Of a stretch of 64,000 bases of DNA, positions 56,978 through 64,000 are shown one piece after another. Position numbers and translations under genes: made by a program. Below the pieces are notes generated by a model. It saw only the letters and a program-made list of their open reading frames with translations. It ran no database searches and had not been told where the DNA came from. Positions within the stretch are counted from its first letter, which is position 1. Every line of letters begins with the position of its first letter. The stretch is from JBBROS01 sp965199595 (GTDB lineage: Bacteria > Pseudomonadota > Alphaproteobacteria > Acetobacterales > Acetobacteraceae): the NCBI GenBank assembly GCA_965199595.1, contig OZ241182.1, positions 1,984,001-2,048,000 on the forward strand, written 5' to 3'.

Positions 56978-58003
56978 TTAGAGCAGGCCAGCCTGGGTCA
57001 TGAGGTCGGTGACCTTCTTGCTGTTCAGCTTGGCCGGGTCAATCGTGGGCGCCTGCAGGTCGGCCAGCGGCACCAGCGCCGGGTTGGACGCCGCACCCTT
57101 GCCCACGGCGTATTCGTAGGAGTCGCCGGTGCGCAGGATATCCTGGCCGCCCTTGCCGGCAATCCACTTCACGAAGGCGATCGCCTTCTCCTTCTGCTTG
57201 CTGCTGGCCAGCACGCCGCCGCCGGAGATGCTGACGAAGGCGCCGGGGTCCTCGTGGCGGAAGTAGTGCAGGGCGACGTTGCCGCTGTTCTCACCGGTCT
57301 TCGCGCGGTCCCCGGTGAAATAGTAGTGATAGATGATCCCACCCTCGATCTGCCCGGCGTTGATCGCCTTCATCACCACGCCGTTGCCGCGATAGGGTAC
57401 GGCGTTGGCCTTCATGGCCTTCAGCCACGCCAGCGTCGGCGCTTCGCCCTTCAGCTCCAGCATGGCGCTGACGATGGCCTGGAAGTCGGCGCCGGAGGGG
57501 GAGGCGGCCCAGCGGCCCTTCCAGGCCGGGGCGGCAAGATCCATGATCGAGGCCGGCAGCTGCGCCTCGGTCAGCTTGGTCTTGTTGTACGCGAACACCG
57601 TGCTGCGGGCAGCGATGCCCACCCAGTGGCCGCTGGCGGGGCGGTAGGCCGGGTCCACCTCGTTCAGCACCGCATCCGGCAGCGGCGCGAACAGCCCGGC
57701 GCCGTCCACCAGCGCCATGGCCGGCGAGTTCTCGGTAAGGAACACATCGGCCGGGGAGGCGGCGTCCTCCTGGACGATCTGGTTGCCCAGCTCGGTGTCG
57801 CTGCCGTCGCGCAGCGTCAGCTTGATGCCGGTCTCCTTGGTGAAGGCCTCGGCCCAGGCCTTGGTCAGGCTCACATGCTGGGCGTTGTAGACCACCAGCG
57901 GGGCATCCGCGGTCTGGGCTGCTGCCGGCTGTAGCGAGACCGGGGCGGCGAGCAAGGACGCCAGGCCGAGGGCGCTGGCCAGGATCGAGCGGCGGACTGT
58001 CAT
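56978..58003 (-). CDS. fbpA: Iron(III) ABC transporter periplasmic binding protein, FbpA type
   Basis: 341 residues from ATG 58003, with GAGG upstream. Sec signal (SILASALGLASLLAAPVSLQPAAA). Ferric-binding fold: LVVYNAQHVSLTKAWAEAF, DVFLTENSPAMALV, and the double-tyrosine segment IIYHYYFTGDRAKTG that coordinates Fe3+ in FbpA/FutA. Periplasmic. Head of the fbpABC operon; its upstream region carries an AT-rich Fur-like sequence. Confidence 0.91.
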   Translation of the reverse strand: MTVRRSILASALGLASLLAAPVSLQPAAAQTADAPLVVYNAQHVSLTKAWAEAFTKETGIKLTLRDGSDTELGNQIVQEDAASPADVFLTENSPAMALVDGAGLFAPLPDAVLNEVDPAYRPASGHWVGIAARSTVFAYNKTKLTEAQLPASIMDLAAPAWKGRWAASPSGADFQAIVSAMLELKGEAPTLAWLKAMKANAVPYRGNGVVMKAINAGQIEGGIIYHYYFTGDRAKTGENSGNVALHYFRHEDPGAFVSISGGGVLASSKQKEKAIAFVKWIAGKGGQDILRTGDSYEYAVGKGAASNPALVPLADLQAPTIDPAKLNSKKVTDLMTQAGLL

Positions 58004-58073
58004 GAGAACCTCACGCGGTGGGGGGAGCGGCGGTCGCGTCGCCGGATTATCACCGGCCGGCAGCGCCGCGCAA

Positions 58074-58095
58074 TTGCGTCTCATTATTATCTAGC
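58074..58095 (-). promoter_or_regulatory. Possible Fur/iron box upstream of fbpA
   Basis: On the minus strand GATAATAATGAGACGCA shares the GATAAT half of the 19-bp Fur box, with about 10 of 19 positions matching; the region is distinctly A/T-rich compared with flanks. Lies about 70-90 bases ahead of the fbpA start. The match is weak and not symmetric. Confidence 0.3.
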
Positions 58096-58242
58096 ATCTC
58101 GGCGAGGTCTGGCGCAAGAGAGCCGGGGCAGCCTCATCGGCGCCGGCCTGTTCGCATCGGTCTGGCTTCGCGGTATCCTATAGCTCTGGTGCAGCAGGAC
58201 GGAGCCCATGAGACATTTCATCCCGGCCTGGCTGCGACTCCG

Positions 58243-58911
58243 ATGACCTGCGTCGTCATCGGGGCGGGCGGCACCATCGGCCGGGCGCTGGCCGTGGCGC
58301 TGGAGCAGGGCGGGGCGCGAGTGCTGCGGCTGGGCCGGGCCACGCAGCCGGCGCTGGACCTGCTGGACGAAGCCAGCATCGCCGCGGCGGCCGAGGCGGC
58401 CGGGCAGGGGCTGCACCTGGTGATCGACGCCACCGGGTTCCTGCACGGGGACGGCATGGTGCCGGAGAAGAAGCTATCCCAGCTCGACCCGGCGCACCTG
58501 GCCCACAACTTCGCCATCAACGTCATCGGACCTGCTTTGATCATGAAGCATTTCCTGCCCCGGCTGACCCGGCACGAGCGGGCGGTGTTCGCCACGCTCT
58601 CCGCCCGGGTGGGGAGCATCGGCGATAATCGCGCAGGCGGCTGGTACGGCTACCGAGCGGCCAAGGCGGCGCTCAACCAGCTGGTGCGGACGGCGGCGAT
58701 CGAGCTGAGCCGGACCCATCGCGAGTCGATCTGCGTGGCGCTGCATCCGGGGACGGTGGCCTCCGGGCTGTCGGACCCCTTCACGAAATCGGGACTCGAA
58801 ATTCAGACCTCCGACGTCGCTGCAGCTCGGCTGATTAAGGTGCTGGCATCGTTGACGCCGGCTGAGACAGGCCGGTTTTTCGACCATCACGGGGCGCCGA
58901 TTCCATACTAG
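58243..58911 (+). CDS. Short-chain dehydrogenase/reductase
   Basis: 222 residues from ATG 58243. Nucleotide-binding motif IGAGGTIGRALAVALEQGG, ATLSARVGSIGDN with the Ser, catalytic WYGYRAAKAALNQ (YxxxK) and HPGTVASGLSDPF. A small atypical SDR close to the CsgA/C-factor type with a shortened C-terminus. No obvious neighbour in pathway; lies 239 bases from fbpA (divergent) and precedes nrdA. No strong ribosome-binding site is visible. Confidence 0.8.
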   Translation: MTCVVIGAGGTIGRALAVALEQGGARVLRLGRATQPALDLLDEASIAAAAEAAGQGLHLVIDATGFLHGDGMVPEKKLSQLDPAHLAHNFAINVIGPALIMKHFLPRLTRHERAVFATLSARVGSIGDNRAGGWYGYRAAKAALNQLVRTAAIELSRTHRESICVALHPGTVASGLSDPFTKSGLEIQTSDVAAARLIKVLASLTPAETGRFFDHHGAPIPY

Positions 58912-58945
58912 ACCTGTGGCAGATTTGCCCGGCCTCACCTCCCGG

Positions 58946-58994
58946 CCAGATACTAGATGTTGACGCGCCTGGTCGCCGGAACGCAATATACGCC
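58946..58994 (+). promoter_or_regulatory. Candidate paired NrdR boxes upstream of nrdA
   Basis: Two sequences resemble the NrdR palindrome ACACwATATwGTGT: CCAGATACTAGATGTT (about 58946-58961) and ACGCAATATACGCC (58981-58994). Their centres are about 33 bases apart, close to the three-helical-turn spacing of paired NrdR boxes. Both are degenerate and no nrdR gene is in the window. They are the only noticeable pattern in the 299 bases before nrdA. Confidence 0.35.
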
Positions 58995-59210
58995 CACAAG
59001 CCAGCCCAACCGCTGTGTCGCAGCGCCTTGAAATCAGGGACATCAGGCAGCGCGTTGGAAGCGGCTGACCCGCCACCGGCGGCGTCAGCAACATGTGGAA
59101 TGTCACCGGGCGAACGGCCCAGGTGGGTGGTCCGACAGCGGGGTGGCGCAAGCCCCGGTGCTGGCCTGTGCCCGTCTGTGCCCTCGTTCCCAGCAGATGG
59201 ATCGAACGCG

Positions 59211-62108
59211 ATGTCAGTGAGCCTCAAAACCGTCGATGGTGCCTTCTCCCCGGCGAACAGTCCTGTCTCGCAGCCCAAGGCGGGAGAACCGGGGTTCCAG
59301 GTGATCCGCCGCAACGGCAGCGTGGCTTCGTTCGACGCATCGAAGATCCTGGTGGCGCTGACCAAGGCATTCCTCGCCGTGGAAGGCGGTGCCGCCGTCG
59401 CCTCGCGCCGGGTGCATGACCAGGTGGCCGAACTCACCGAGCAGATCGTCGGCAGCCTGACCCGGCGCGCCGATGCCGGTCGCACCTTCCACATCGAGGA
59501 CGTGCAGGACCAGGTCGAGCTGGCCCTGATGCGCGGCGAGCACCACAAGGTGGCCCGCGCCTACGTGCTGTATCGCGCCGAACGCGCCAAGGAGCGGGCG
59601 AGCAAGCTGGCCAGCGCCGCGCCGGCCGCCGCCGCGGCCCCCACGCTGCGCATGAAGAAGGCGGACGGCTCCTTCGTGCCGGTGGACCTGGTGCGCCTGG
59701 CCACCGTCGTGCGCGAGGCCTGTGACGGCCTGGCCGACGTGGCCGCCGCGCCGATTCTCGCCGAGGCGCAGCGCAACCTTTACGACGGCATCTCGGCCGA
59801 CGAGCTGGCGCTCGCGCCGATCCTGGCGACGCGCACGCTGATCGAGACCGAGCCGAACTACTCCAAGGTCAGCGCGCGGCTGTTGCTGGACAAGATGCGG
59901 GCCGAGGCGCTGGGCTGCGTTGCCGGCCGCCCGGACCAGGCGACCCAGGCCGAGATGGCCGGGCGCTATGGCGAGTATTTCCACGCCTATATCGAGACCG
60001 GCATCCGCACCGAGCGGCTGGACCCCGAGCTGTCCCGCTTCGACCTGCCGCGCCTGGCCGCGGCACTGAAGCCCGAGCGTGACCTGCAGTTCGACTACCT
60101 CGGGCTGCAGACCCTCTATGACCGCTACTTCCTGCACGAGGGCGGCACCCGGTTCGAGCTGCCGCAGGCCTTCTTCATGCGCGTGGCCATGGGGCTGAGC
60201 CTGCGCGAGATCGACCGCGAGGACCGGGCCATCGAGTTCTACGGCCTGCTCTCCTCCTTCGACTTCATGGCCTCCACCCCCACCCTGTTCAACGCCGGCA
60301 CCCAGCGGGCGCAGCTGTCCTCGTGCTTCCTGACCACGGTGGCCGATGACCTGGACGGCATCTTCAAGGCGGTGAAGGACAATGCGCTGCTCGCCAAGTA
60401 CTCCGGCGGGCTGGGCAATGACTGGACCCGGGTGCGCGGCCTGGGCGCCCACATCAAGGGCACCAACGGCGAAAGCCAGGGCGTCGTGCCGTTCCTGAAG
60501 GTCGCCAACGACACCGCCATCGCGGTGAACCAGGGCGGCAAGCGCAAGGGCGCGGTCTGCGCCTATCTGGAGACCTGGCACATCGACATCGAGGAGTTCC
60601 TCGACCTTCGCAAGAACACCGGCGACGAGCGCCGCCGCACCCACGACATGAACACCGCCAACTGGGTGCCGGACCTGTTCATGCAACGCCTGTTCGAGGA
60701 CGGCGCCTGGACCCTGTTCTCACCCGACGAGACGCCGGACCTGCACGACCTCTATGGCCCCGAGTTCCGCACCGCCTATGAGGCGCACGAGGCCCGGGCG
60801 GCGCGCGGGGAGGTGAAGGTGTTCAAGCAGGTGCGCGCCACCGAGCTGTGGCGCCGCATGCTGACCATGATCTTCGAGACCGGGCACCCCTGGGTGACGT
60901 TCAAGGACCCCTGCAACATCCGCTCGCCGCAGCGGCACGTGGGCGTGGTTCACTCGTCCAACCTGTGCACCGAGATCACGCTCAACACCTCGAACGACGA
61001 GGTCGCGGTGTGCAATCTCGGCTCCGTGAACCTCGCGGCGCATGTGACGCCCGAGGGGCTGGACCAGGCCCGGCTGTCCCGCACGGTGCAGACCGCCATG
61101 CGGATGCTGGACAACGTGATCGACATCAACTTCTACACCATCCCCGAGGCGCGGCGGTCCAACCTCAAGCACCGTCCGGTCGGGCTCGGCATCATGGGCT
61201 TCCAGGACGCGCTGCAGACGTTGCGTATCGCCTATGCTTCGGACGCCGCGGTGAAGTTTGCCGATGAAAGCATGGAGGTGATCAGCTTCAACGCCATCGA
61301 GGCCTCGGTGAACCTCGCGGCGGAGCGTGGGGCCTATCCGAGCTTTGCCGGGTCGCTGTGGTCGCGGGGCGTGCTGCCGATCGACTCCGTGGTGCTGCTG
61401 GAGGACGCGCGGGGCGGGCTTGACCTGGACCGCTCCGTGTCGCTCGACTGGAGCACGCTGCGGGAGCGGGTCAGGACGGTGGGGATGCGCAACTCCAACA
61501 CCATGGCAATCGCGCCGACCGCAACCATCTCCAATATCTGCGGCGTGTCGCAGTCGATCGAGCCGGCGTATCAGAACCTCTATGTCAAGTCCAACATGTC
61601 CGGCGATTTCACCGTCGTGAACGCGGCCCTGGTGCGGGACCTCAAGGCGCGTGGGCTGTGGGACGAGGTAATGGTGTCCGACCTCAAGTATTTCGACGGC
61701 GGCGTGGCCGAGATCGGGCGCATCCCGGACGACCTGAAGGCGCTGTATGCGACGGCGTTCGAGATCGACTCCGCCTGGCTGATCGAGGCCGCGGCGCGGC
61801 GGCAGAAGTGGATCGATCAGGCCCAGTCGCTCAACCTCTATATCGCCAACCCCTCGGGCAAGAAGCTGGATGCGCTGTATCGCCTCGCCTGGCAGCGTGG
61901 GCTGAAAACCACCTATTATCTGCGTTCACGCTCCGCCTCCCATGTGGAGAAGTCCACGGTGAAGAAGACGGACGGCAAGCTGAACGCCGTCTCGGTAGCG
62001 CCCGCCCCGGCCTTGAAGGTGGTGCCGGCTTCTGAGCCGCAGATGGAAGGCCAAGCCTGGGGCCAGGCCTGCTCGATCGACGACCCGACCTGCGAAGCCT
62101 GCCAGTAA
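59211..62108 (+). CDS. nrdA: Ribonucleoside-diphosphate reductase alpha subunit with two ATP cones
   Basis: 965 residues. Reduces ribonucleotides to deoxyribonucleotides. Two N-terminal ATP-cone domains (about 30-135, FQVIRRNGSVASFDASKI; and 145-240, LRMKKADGSFVPVDLV) before the catalytic barrel. Active-site Cys in QLSSCFLTTV and VAVCNLGSVNLA; NLCTE motif; C-terminal redox Cys pair CEACQ. No SD is seen before ATG 59211, chosen because the canonical MSVSLKTVDG begins there. Ends 28 bases before nrdB. Class I; subclass is decided by NrdB. Confidence 0.94.
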   Translation: MSVSLKTVDGAFSPANSPVSQPKAGEPGFQVIRRNGSVASFDASKILVALTKAFLAVEGGAAVASRRVHDQVAELTEQIVGSLTRRADAGRTFHIEDVQDQVELALMRGEHHKVARAYVLYRAERAKERASKLASAAPAAAAAPTLRMKKADGSFVPVDLVRLATVVREACDGLADVAAAPILAEAQRNLYDGISADELALAPILATRTLIETEPNYSKVSARLLLDKMRAEALGCVAGRPDQATQAEMAGRYGEYFHAYIETGIRTERLDPELSRFDLPRLAAALKPERDLQFDYLGLQTLYDRYFLHEGGTRFELPQAFFMRVAMGLSLREIDREDRAIEFYGLLSSFDFMASTPTLFNAGTQRAQLSSCFLTTVADDLDGIFKAVKDNALLAKYSGGLGNDWTRVRGLGAHIKGTNGESQGVVPFLKVANDTAIAVNQGGKRKGAVCAYLETWHIDIEEFLDLRKNTGDERRRTHDMNTANWVPDLFMQRLFEDGAWTLFSPDETPDLHDLYGPEFRTAYEAHEARAARGEVKVFKQVRATELWRRMLTMIFETGHPWVTFKDPCNIRSPQRHVGVVHSSNLCTEITLNTSNDEVAVCNLGSVNLAAHVTPEGLDQARLSRTVQTAMRMLDNVIDINFYTIPEARRSNLKHRPVGLGIMGFQDALQTLRIAYASDAAVKFADESMEVISFNAIEASVNLAAERGAYPSFAGSLWSRGVLPIDSVVLLEDARGGLDLDRSVSLDWSTLRERVRTVGMRNSNTMAIAPTATISNICGVSQSIEPAYQNLYVKSNMSGDFTVVNAALVRDLKARGLWDEVMVSDLKYFDGGVAEIGRIPDDLKALYATAFEIDSAWLIEAAARRQKWIDQAQSLNLYIANPSGKKLDALYRLAWQRGLKTTYYLRSRSASHVEKSTVKKTDGKLNAVSVAPAPALKVVPASEPQMEGQAWGQACSIDDPTCEACQ

Positions 62109-62136
62109 TCGACCAGACAGAGAGTTGGAGAACACC

Positions 62137-63237
62137 ATGACGATGCTCGACTGGTCCGATAGCGAGACCGACACCACCGTGACGACCTCTTTCGAGGGTA
62201 CCGCCCCCGTCAGCACCGCTGGCCGGGTCTCGGTGGACGAGAAGGCGATGATCAACTGCCGGGCCGACGTGAACCAGCTGCTGCCGCTGAAGTATCGCTG
62301 GGCGTGGGACAAGTACCTCGCCGCCTGCAACAACCACTGGATGCCGACCGAGGTCTCGATGCAGGCCGACATCGCGTTGTGGAAGTCGCGCGACGGGCTG
62401 ACGGAGGATGAGCGCCGGGCCATCAAGCGCAACCTGGGGTTCTTCGCGGCCTCCGAGAGCCTGGTCGCCAACAACATCGTGCTGGCGATCTACCGGCACC
62501 TGACCAACCCCGAATGCCGCCAGTACCTGCTGCGTCAGGCCTTCGAGGAGGCGGTGCACACGCACACCTTCCAGTACATCGTGGAGAGCCTGGGTCTCGA
62601 TGAGGGCGAGCTGTTCAACATGTATCGCGAGGTGCCGTCCATCACCGCCAAGGCCGCCTGGGCGCTGAAGTTCACCCAGACGCTGGACGACCCCACCTTC
62701 CAGACCGGCACGCCCGAGGCGGACCAGGCGCTGCTGCGCGCGCTGATCGCGTTCTACGTGATCTTCGAGGGCATGTGGTTCTACACCGGCTTCGCGCAGA
62801 TCCTGTCGCTGGGCCGGCGCAACAAGATGGTGGGGATCGCCGAGCAGTACCAGTACATCCTGCGCGACGAGAGCCTGCACCTGAACTTCGGCATCGACGT
62901 GATCAACTCGATCAAGGCCGAGAACCCGCAGCTGTGGACGCCCGCCTTCCAGGAGGAGGTGAGCGGCATGGTGCGCCAGGCCGCCGAGCTGGAGGCCGCC
63001 TATGGCCGCGACACCATGCCGCGCGGCTTCCTGGGGCTGAACGCGGCGCTGTGCGAGGAATACATGCACTTCATCGCCAACCGCCGATGTGCCCAGATCG
63101 GGCTGCAGCCGGTGTTCGGCGAGGCGACCAACCCGTTCCCGTGGATGTCCGAGGCCATGGACCTCAAGAAGGAGAAGAACTTCTTCGAGAGCCGGGTGAT
63201 CGAATACCAGAACGGCGGCGCTCTCACCTGGGAGTAG
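62137..63237 (+). CDS. nrdB: Ribonucleoside-diphosphate reductase beta subunit, class Ic-like (Phe at the radical-Tyr position)
   Basis: 366 residues from ATG 62137 with GGAG 6 bases upstream. Di-metal ligands: E107 (AASES; Asp84 in E. coli), E138 and H141 (EEAVH), E211 (FEGMWFY), E245 and H248 (RDESLHLNFG). Seven residues after E138, where E. coli has the radical Tyr122, this protein has Phe145 (THTFQY). Phe here plus Glu for Asp84 is the pattern of Chlamydia-type class Ic subunits, which use a Mn(IV)/Fe(III) centre instead of a tyrosyl radical. Subclass Id (dimanganese) cannot be excluded from sequence. Confidence 0.93.
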   Translation: MTMLDWSDSETDTTVTTSFEGTAPVSTAGRVSVDEKAMINCRADVNQLLPLKYRWAWDKYLAACNNHWMPTEVSMQADIALWKSRDGLTEDERRAIKRNLGFFAASESLVANNIVLAIYRHLTNPECRQYLLRQAFEEAVHTHTFQYIVESLGLDEGELFNMYREVPSITAKAAWALKFTQTLDDPTFQTGTPEADQALLRALIAFYVIFEGMWFYTGFAQILSLGRRNKMVGIAEQYQYILRDESLHLNFGIDVINSIKAENPQLWTPAFQEEVSGMVRQAAELEAAYGRDTMPRGFLGLNAALCEEYMHFIANRRCAQIGLQPVFGEATNPFPWMSEAMDLKKEKNFFESRVIEYQNGGALTWE

Positions 63238-63243
63238 CGGCCT

Positions 63244-63275
63244 GGCCCGGCATGGAACGTCGTGCCGGGCCTTCT
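63244..63275 (+). terminator. Terminator after nrdB
   Basis: GGCCCGGCA / TGCCGGGCC, 9-bp perfect stem with a 10-base loop followed by TTCT, 7 bases after the nrdB stop. Confidence 0.65.
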
Positions 63276-63276
63276 G

Positions 63277-63420
63277 TCATGCAGCCAGGAACGCTGCGGC
63301 GGTGCGCAGGCTGAGCGCCATGATGGTAAGTGCGGGATTGGCGGGCATGGCGCTCGGGAACACCAAATTATCGCAGATGAACAGGCGTGCTCCCAGCCCC
63401 GACCTGGTCCGTCCAGTCCT
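63277..63420 (-). pseudogene. C-terminal remnant of a GMC-type oxidoreductase
   Basis: On the minus strand, the frame ending at 63277 reads RLFICDNLVFPSAMPANPAL followed by TIMALSLRTA, the C-terminal motif of GMC (glucose-methanol-choline) flavoenzymes. No N-terminal FAD-binding part lies upstream: the frame is interrupted near 63395-63420 and the sequence further upstream runs in another frame. A one-base indel would join the two (EDWTDQVGAG then RLFICDN). Probably a gene fragment left by rearrangement. Confidence 0.6.
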
Positions 63421-64000
63421 CCCGGCTGCCATGCTGCAGCCAGGCCACCCCTGCGGCGCGGCTGGCACGCAGCACGCCGGTCACCACCATCTCGTTCACG
63501 GCGGGATCGAGCGGGGCGCCGATGTTGCCGTCGGTATAGACCTGCGCCTGCTGGTTGCACTCGGCTGGACTGAGTAGCCTGGCCGGTCCGCGGCATCGCC
63601 GAACCCGGGAAGGGGCGGCGGCGAAGCGCACCGCGCCGGCCGCGTTCAGCCCGGCGATACGGCCCAGCGCAGCAGCCACCACCAGGTTCACCGCCGTCAT
63701 GCCGGCGACCCCCAGCAGAATGGTGCGCGGCTCCGTCAGCCCCGGCCCCAGCTGCGCCTCCATGCCGACCGACATGAAGAAGAGGCCGAGCAGCAGGCCC
63801 TCGAACGGCTCGATATCCGCCTGCAGCTCGTGCCGGTATTCGGAGCCGGAGAGCAGCACCCCGGCGAGGAACGCGCCCAGCGACATGGACAGGCCAGCCT
63901 GGTCCGCCACGAAGGCGGTGATGACCACGATCAGCAGGGCGGTGCCGGTGAACACCTCCGGCATGCGGGCGCCGCCGATGGCGCGGAACACCACCGGCAC
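63368..64000 (-). pseudogene. Cation/proton antiporter (CPA2/KefB-type), truncated and joined to foreign sequence; continues beyond the window
   Basis: The frame is open to 64000, so the 5' part lies outside. Residues encoded from 64000 to about 63618 are CPA2 antiporter: FRAIGGARMPEVFTGTALL, ADQAGLSMSLGAFLAGVLLS, HELQADIEPFEGLLLGLFF, SVGMEAQLGPGLTEPRTIL, then AALGRIAGLNAAGAVRFAAA. In intact KefB-like proteins this continues ALPQGSEFAFV; here it switches at about 63615 to PSRVRRCRGPARLL and unrelated residues (QVYTDGNIGAPLDPAVNEMV) before stop at 63368. This fits a deletion or rearrangement between an antiporter and the GMC gene, not a normal end. Confidence 0.55.

Overview
The window is a 64 kb stretch of very GC-rich bacterial chromosome, densely packed with short, often overlapping genes (many ATGA start/stop overlaps). 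Gene content points to an alphaproteobacterium, most plausibly Acetobacteraceae/Rhodospirillales: rluD next to rpoH, a single-copy tRNA-Glu, DUF892 and Ferritin_2-type stress proteins, a kdp operon, an Hxc/Xps-like type II secretion cluster and a multi-ATP-cone ribonucleotide reductase. The family assignment is inference; no 16S gene is present. No insertion sequence, prophage, CRISPR array or plasmid function was seen, so this reads as ordinary chromosome with a few accessory patches.

Layout. 1-5.6 kb: metabolic genes (end of a zinc alcohol dehydrogenase, orphan ABC ATPase, MYG1-type nuclease, CaiB-type CoA-transferase coupled to a crotonase). 5.6-13.4 kb: housekeeping block with a DUF892 protein, thrC, an M16 peptidase, pmbA, rpoH, rluD, a small membrane protein, a DUF2256 zinc-ribbon protein and tRNA-Glu(CTC). 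13.4-20.2 kb: a CobC-type aminotransferase, a GGDEF-EAL receptor, DoxX, an LVIVD-repeat protein and an outer-membrane MetA-type protein. 20.3-28.3 kb: complete kdpFABCDE potassium uptake operon, preceded by an extra 29-residue membrane microprotein and an A/T-rich regulatory region. 28.3-30.9 kb: small envelope and stress proteins (GlsB-type, PepSY-like, two DUF2382-type genes).

30.9-42.0 kb holds a type II secretion system: one minus-strand operon gspE-F-H-I-J-L-M-C/N-D-K, with the prepilin peptidase on the opposite strand and gspG transcribed separately, head-to-head with a lytic transglycosylase. The secretin has a lipobox. 42.4-47.3 kb: Tat-type ferritin-like protein, MFS transporter, and hutU coupled to a PhnD-like binding protein. 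47.4-50.3 kb: copper-resistance operon copZ-copA-cueR with a CueR-type promoter. 50.3-58.9 kb: ketopantoate-reductase-like protein, gamma-glutamyltransferase, class V aminotransferase, an FbpABC iron(III) importer and an SDR. 59.2-63.2 kb: nrdA-nrdB, in which NrdB has Phe at the radical-tyrosine position and Glu at the Asp84-equivalent, the signature of class Ic (Mn/Fe, tyrosyl-radical-free) enzymes. The window ends in what looks like a rearranged antiporter/GMC-oxidoreductase remnant.

The most interesting items are the class Ic-like ribonucleotide reductase with a candidate pair of NrdR boxes, the kdpF-preceding microprotein with its KdpE-like direct repeat, the lipoprotein secretin and embedded lytic transglycosylase of the secretion locus, and the hutU/PhnD-like pair. 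No clearly undescribed multi-gene defence or mobile system was recognised.
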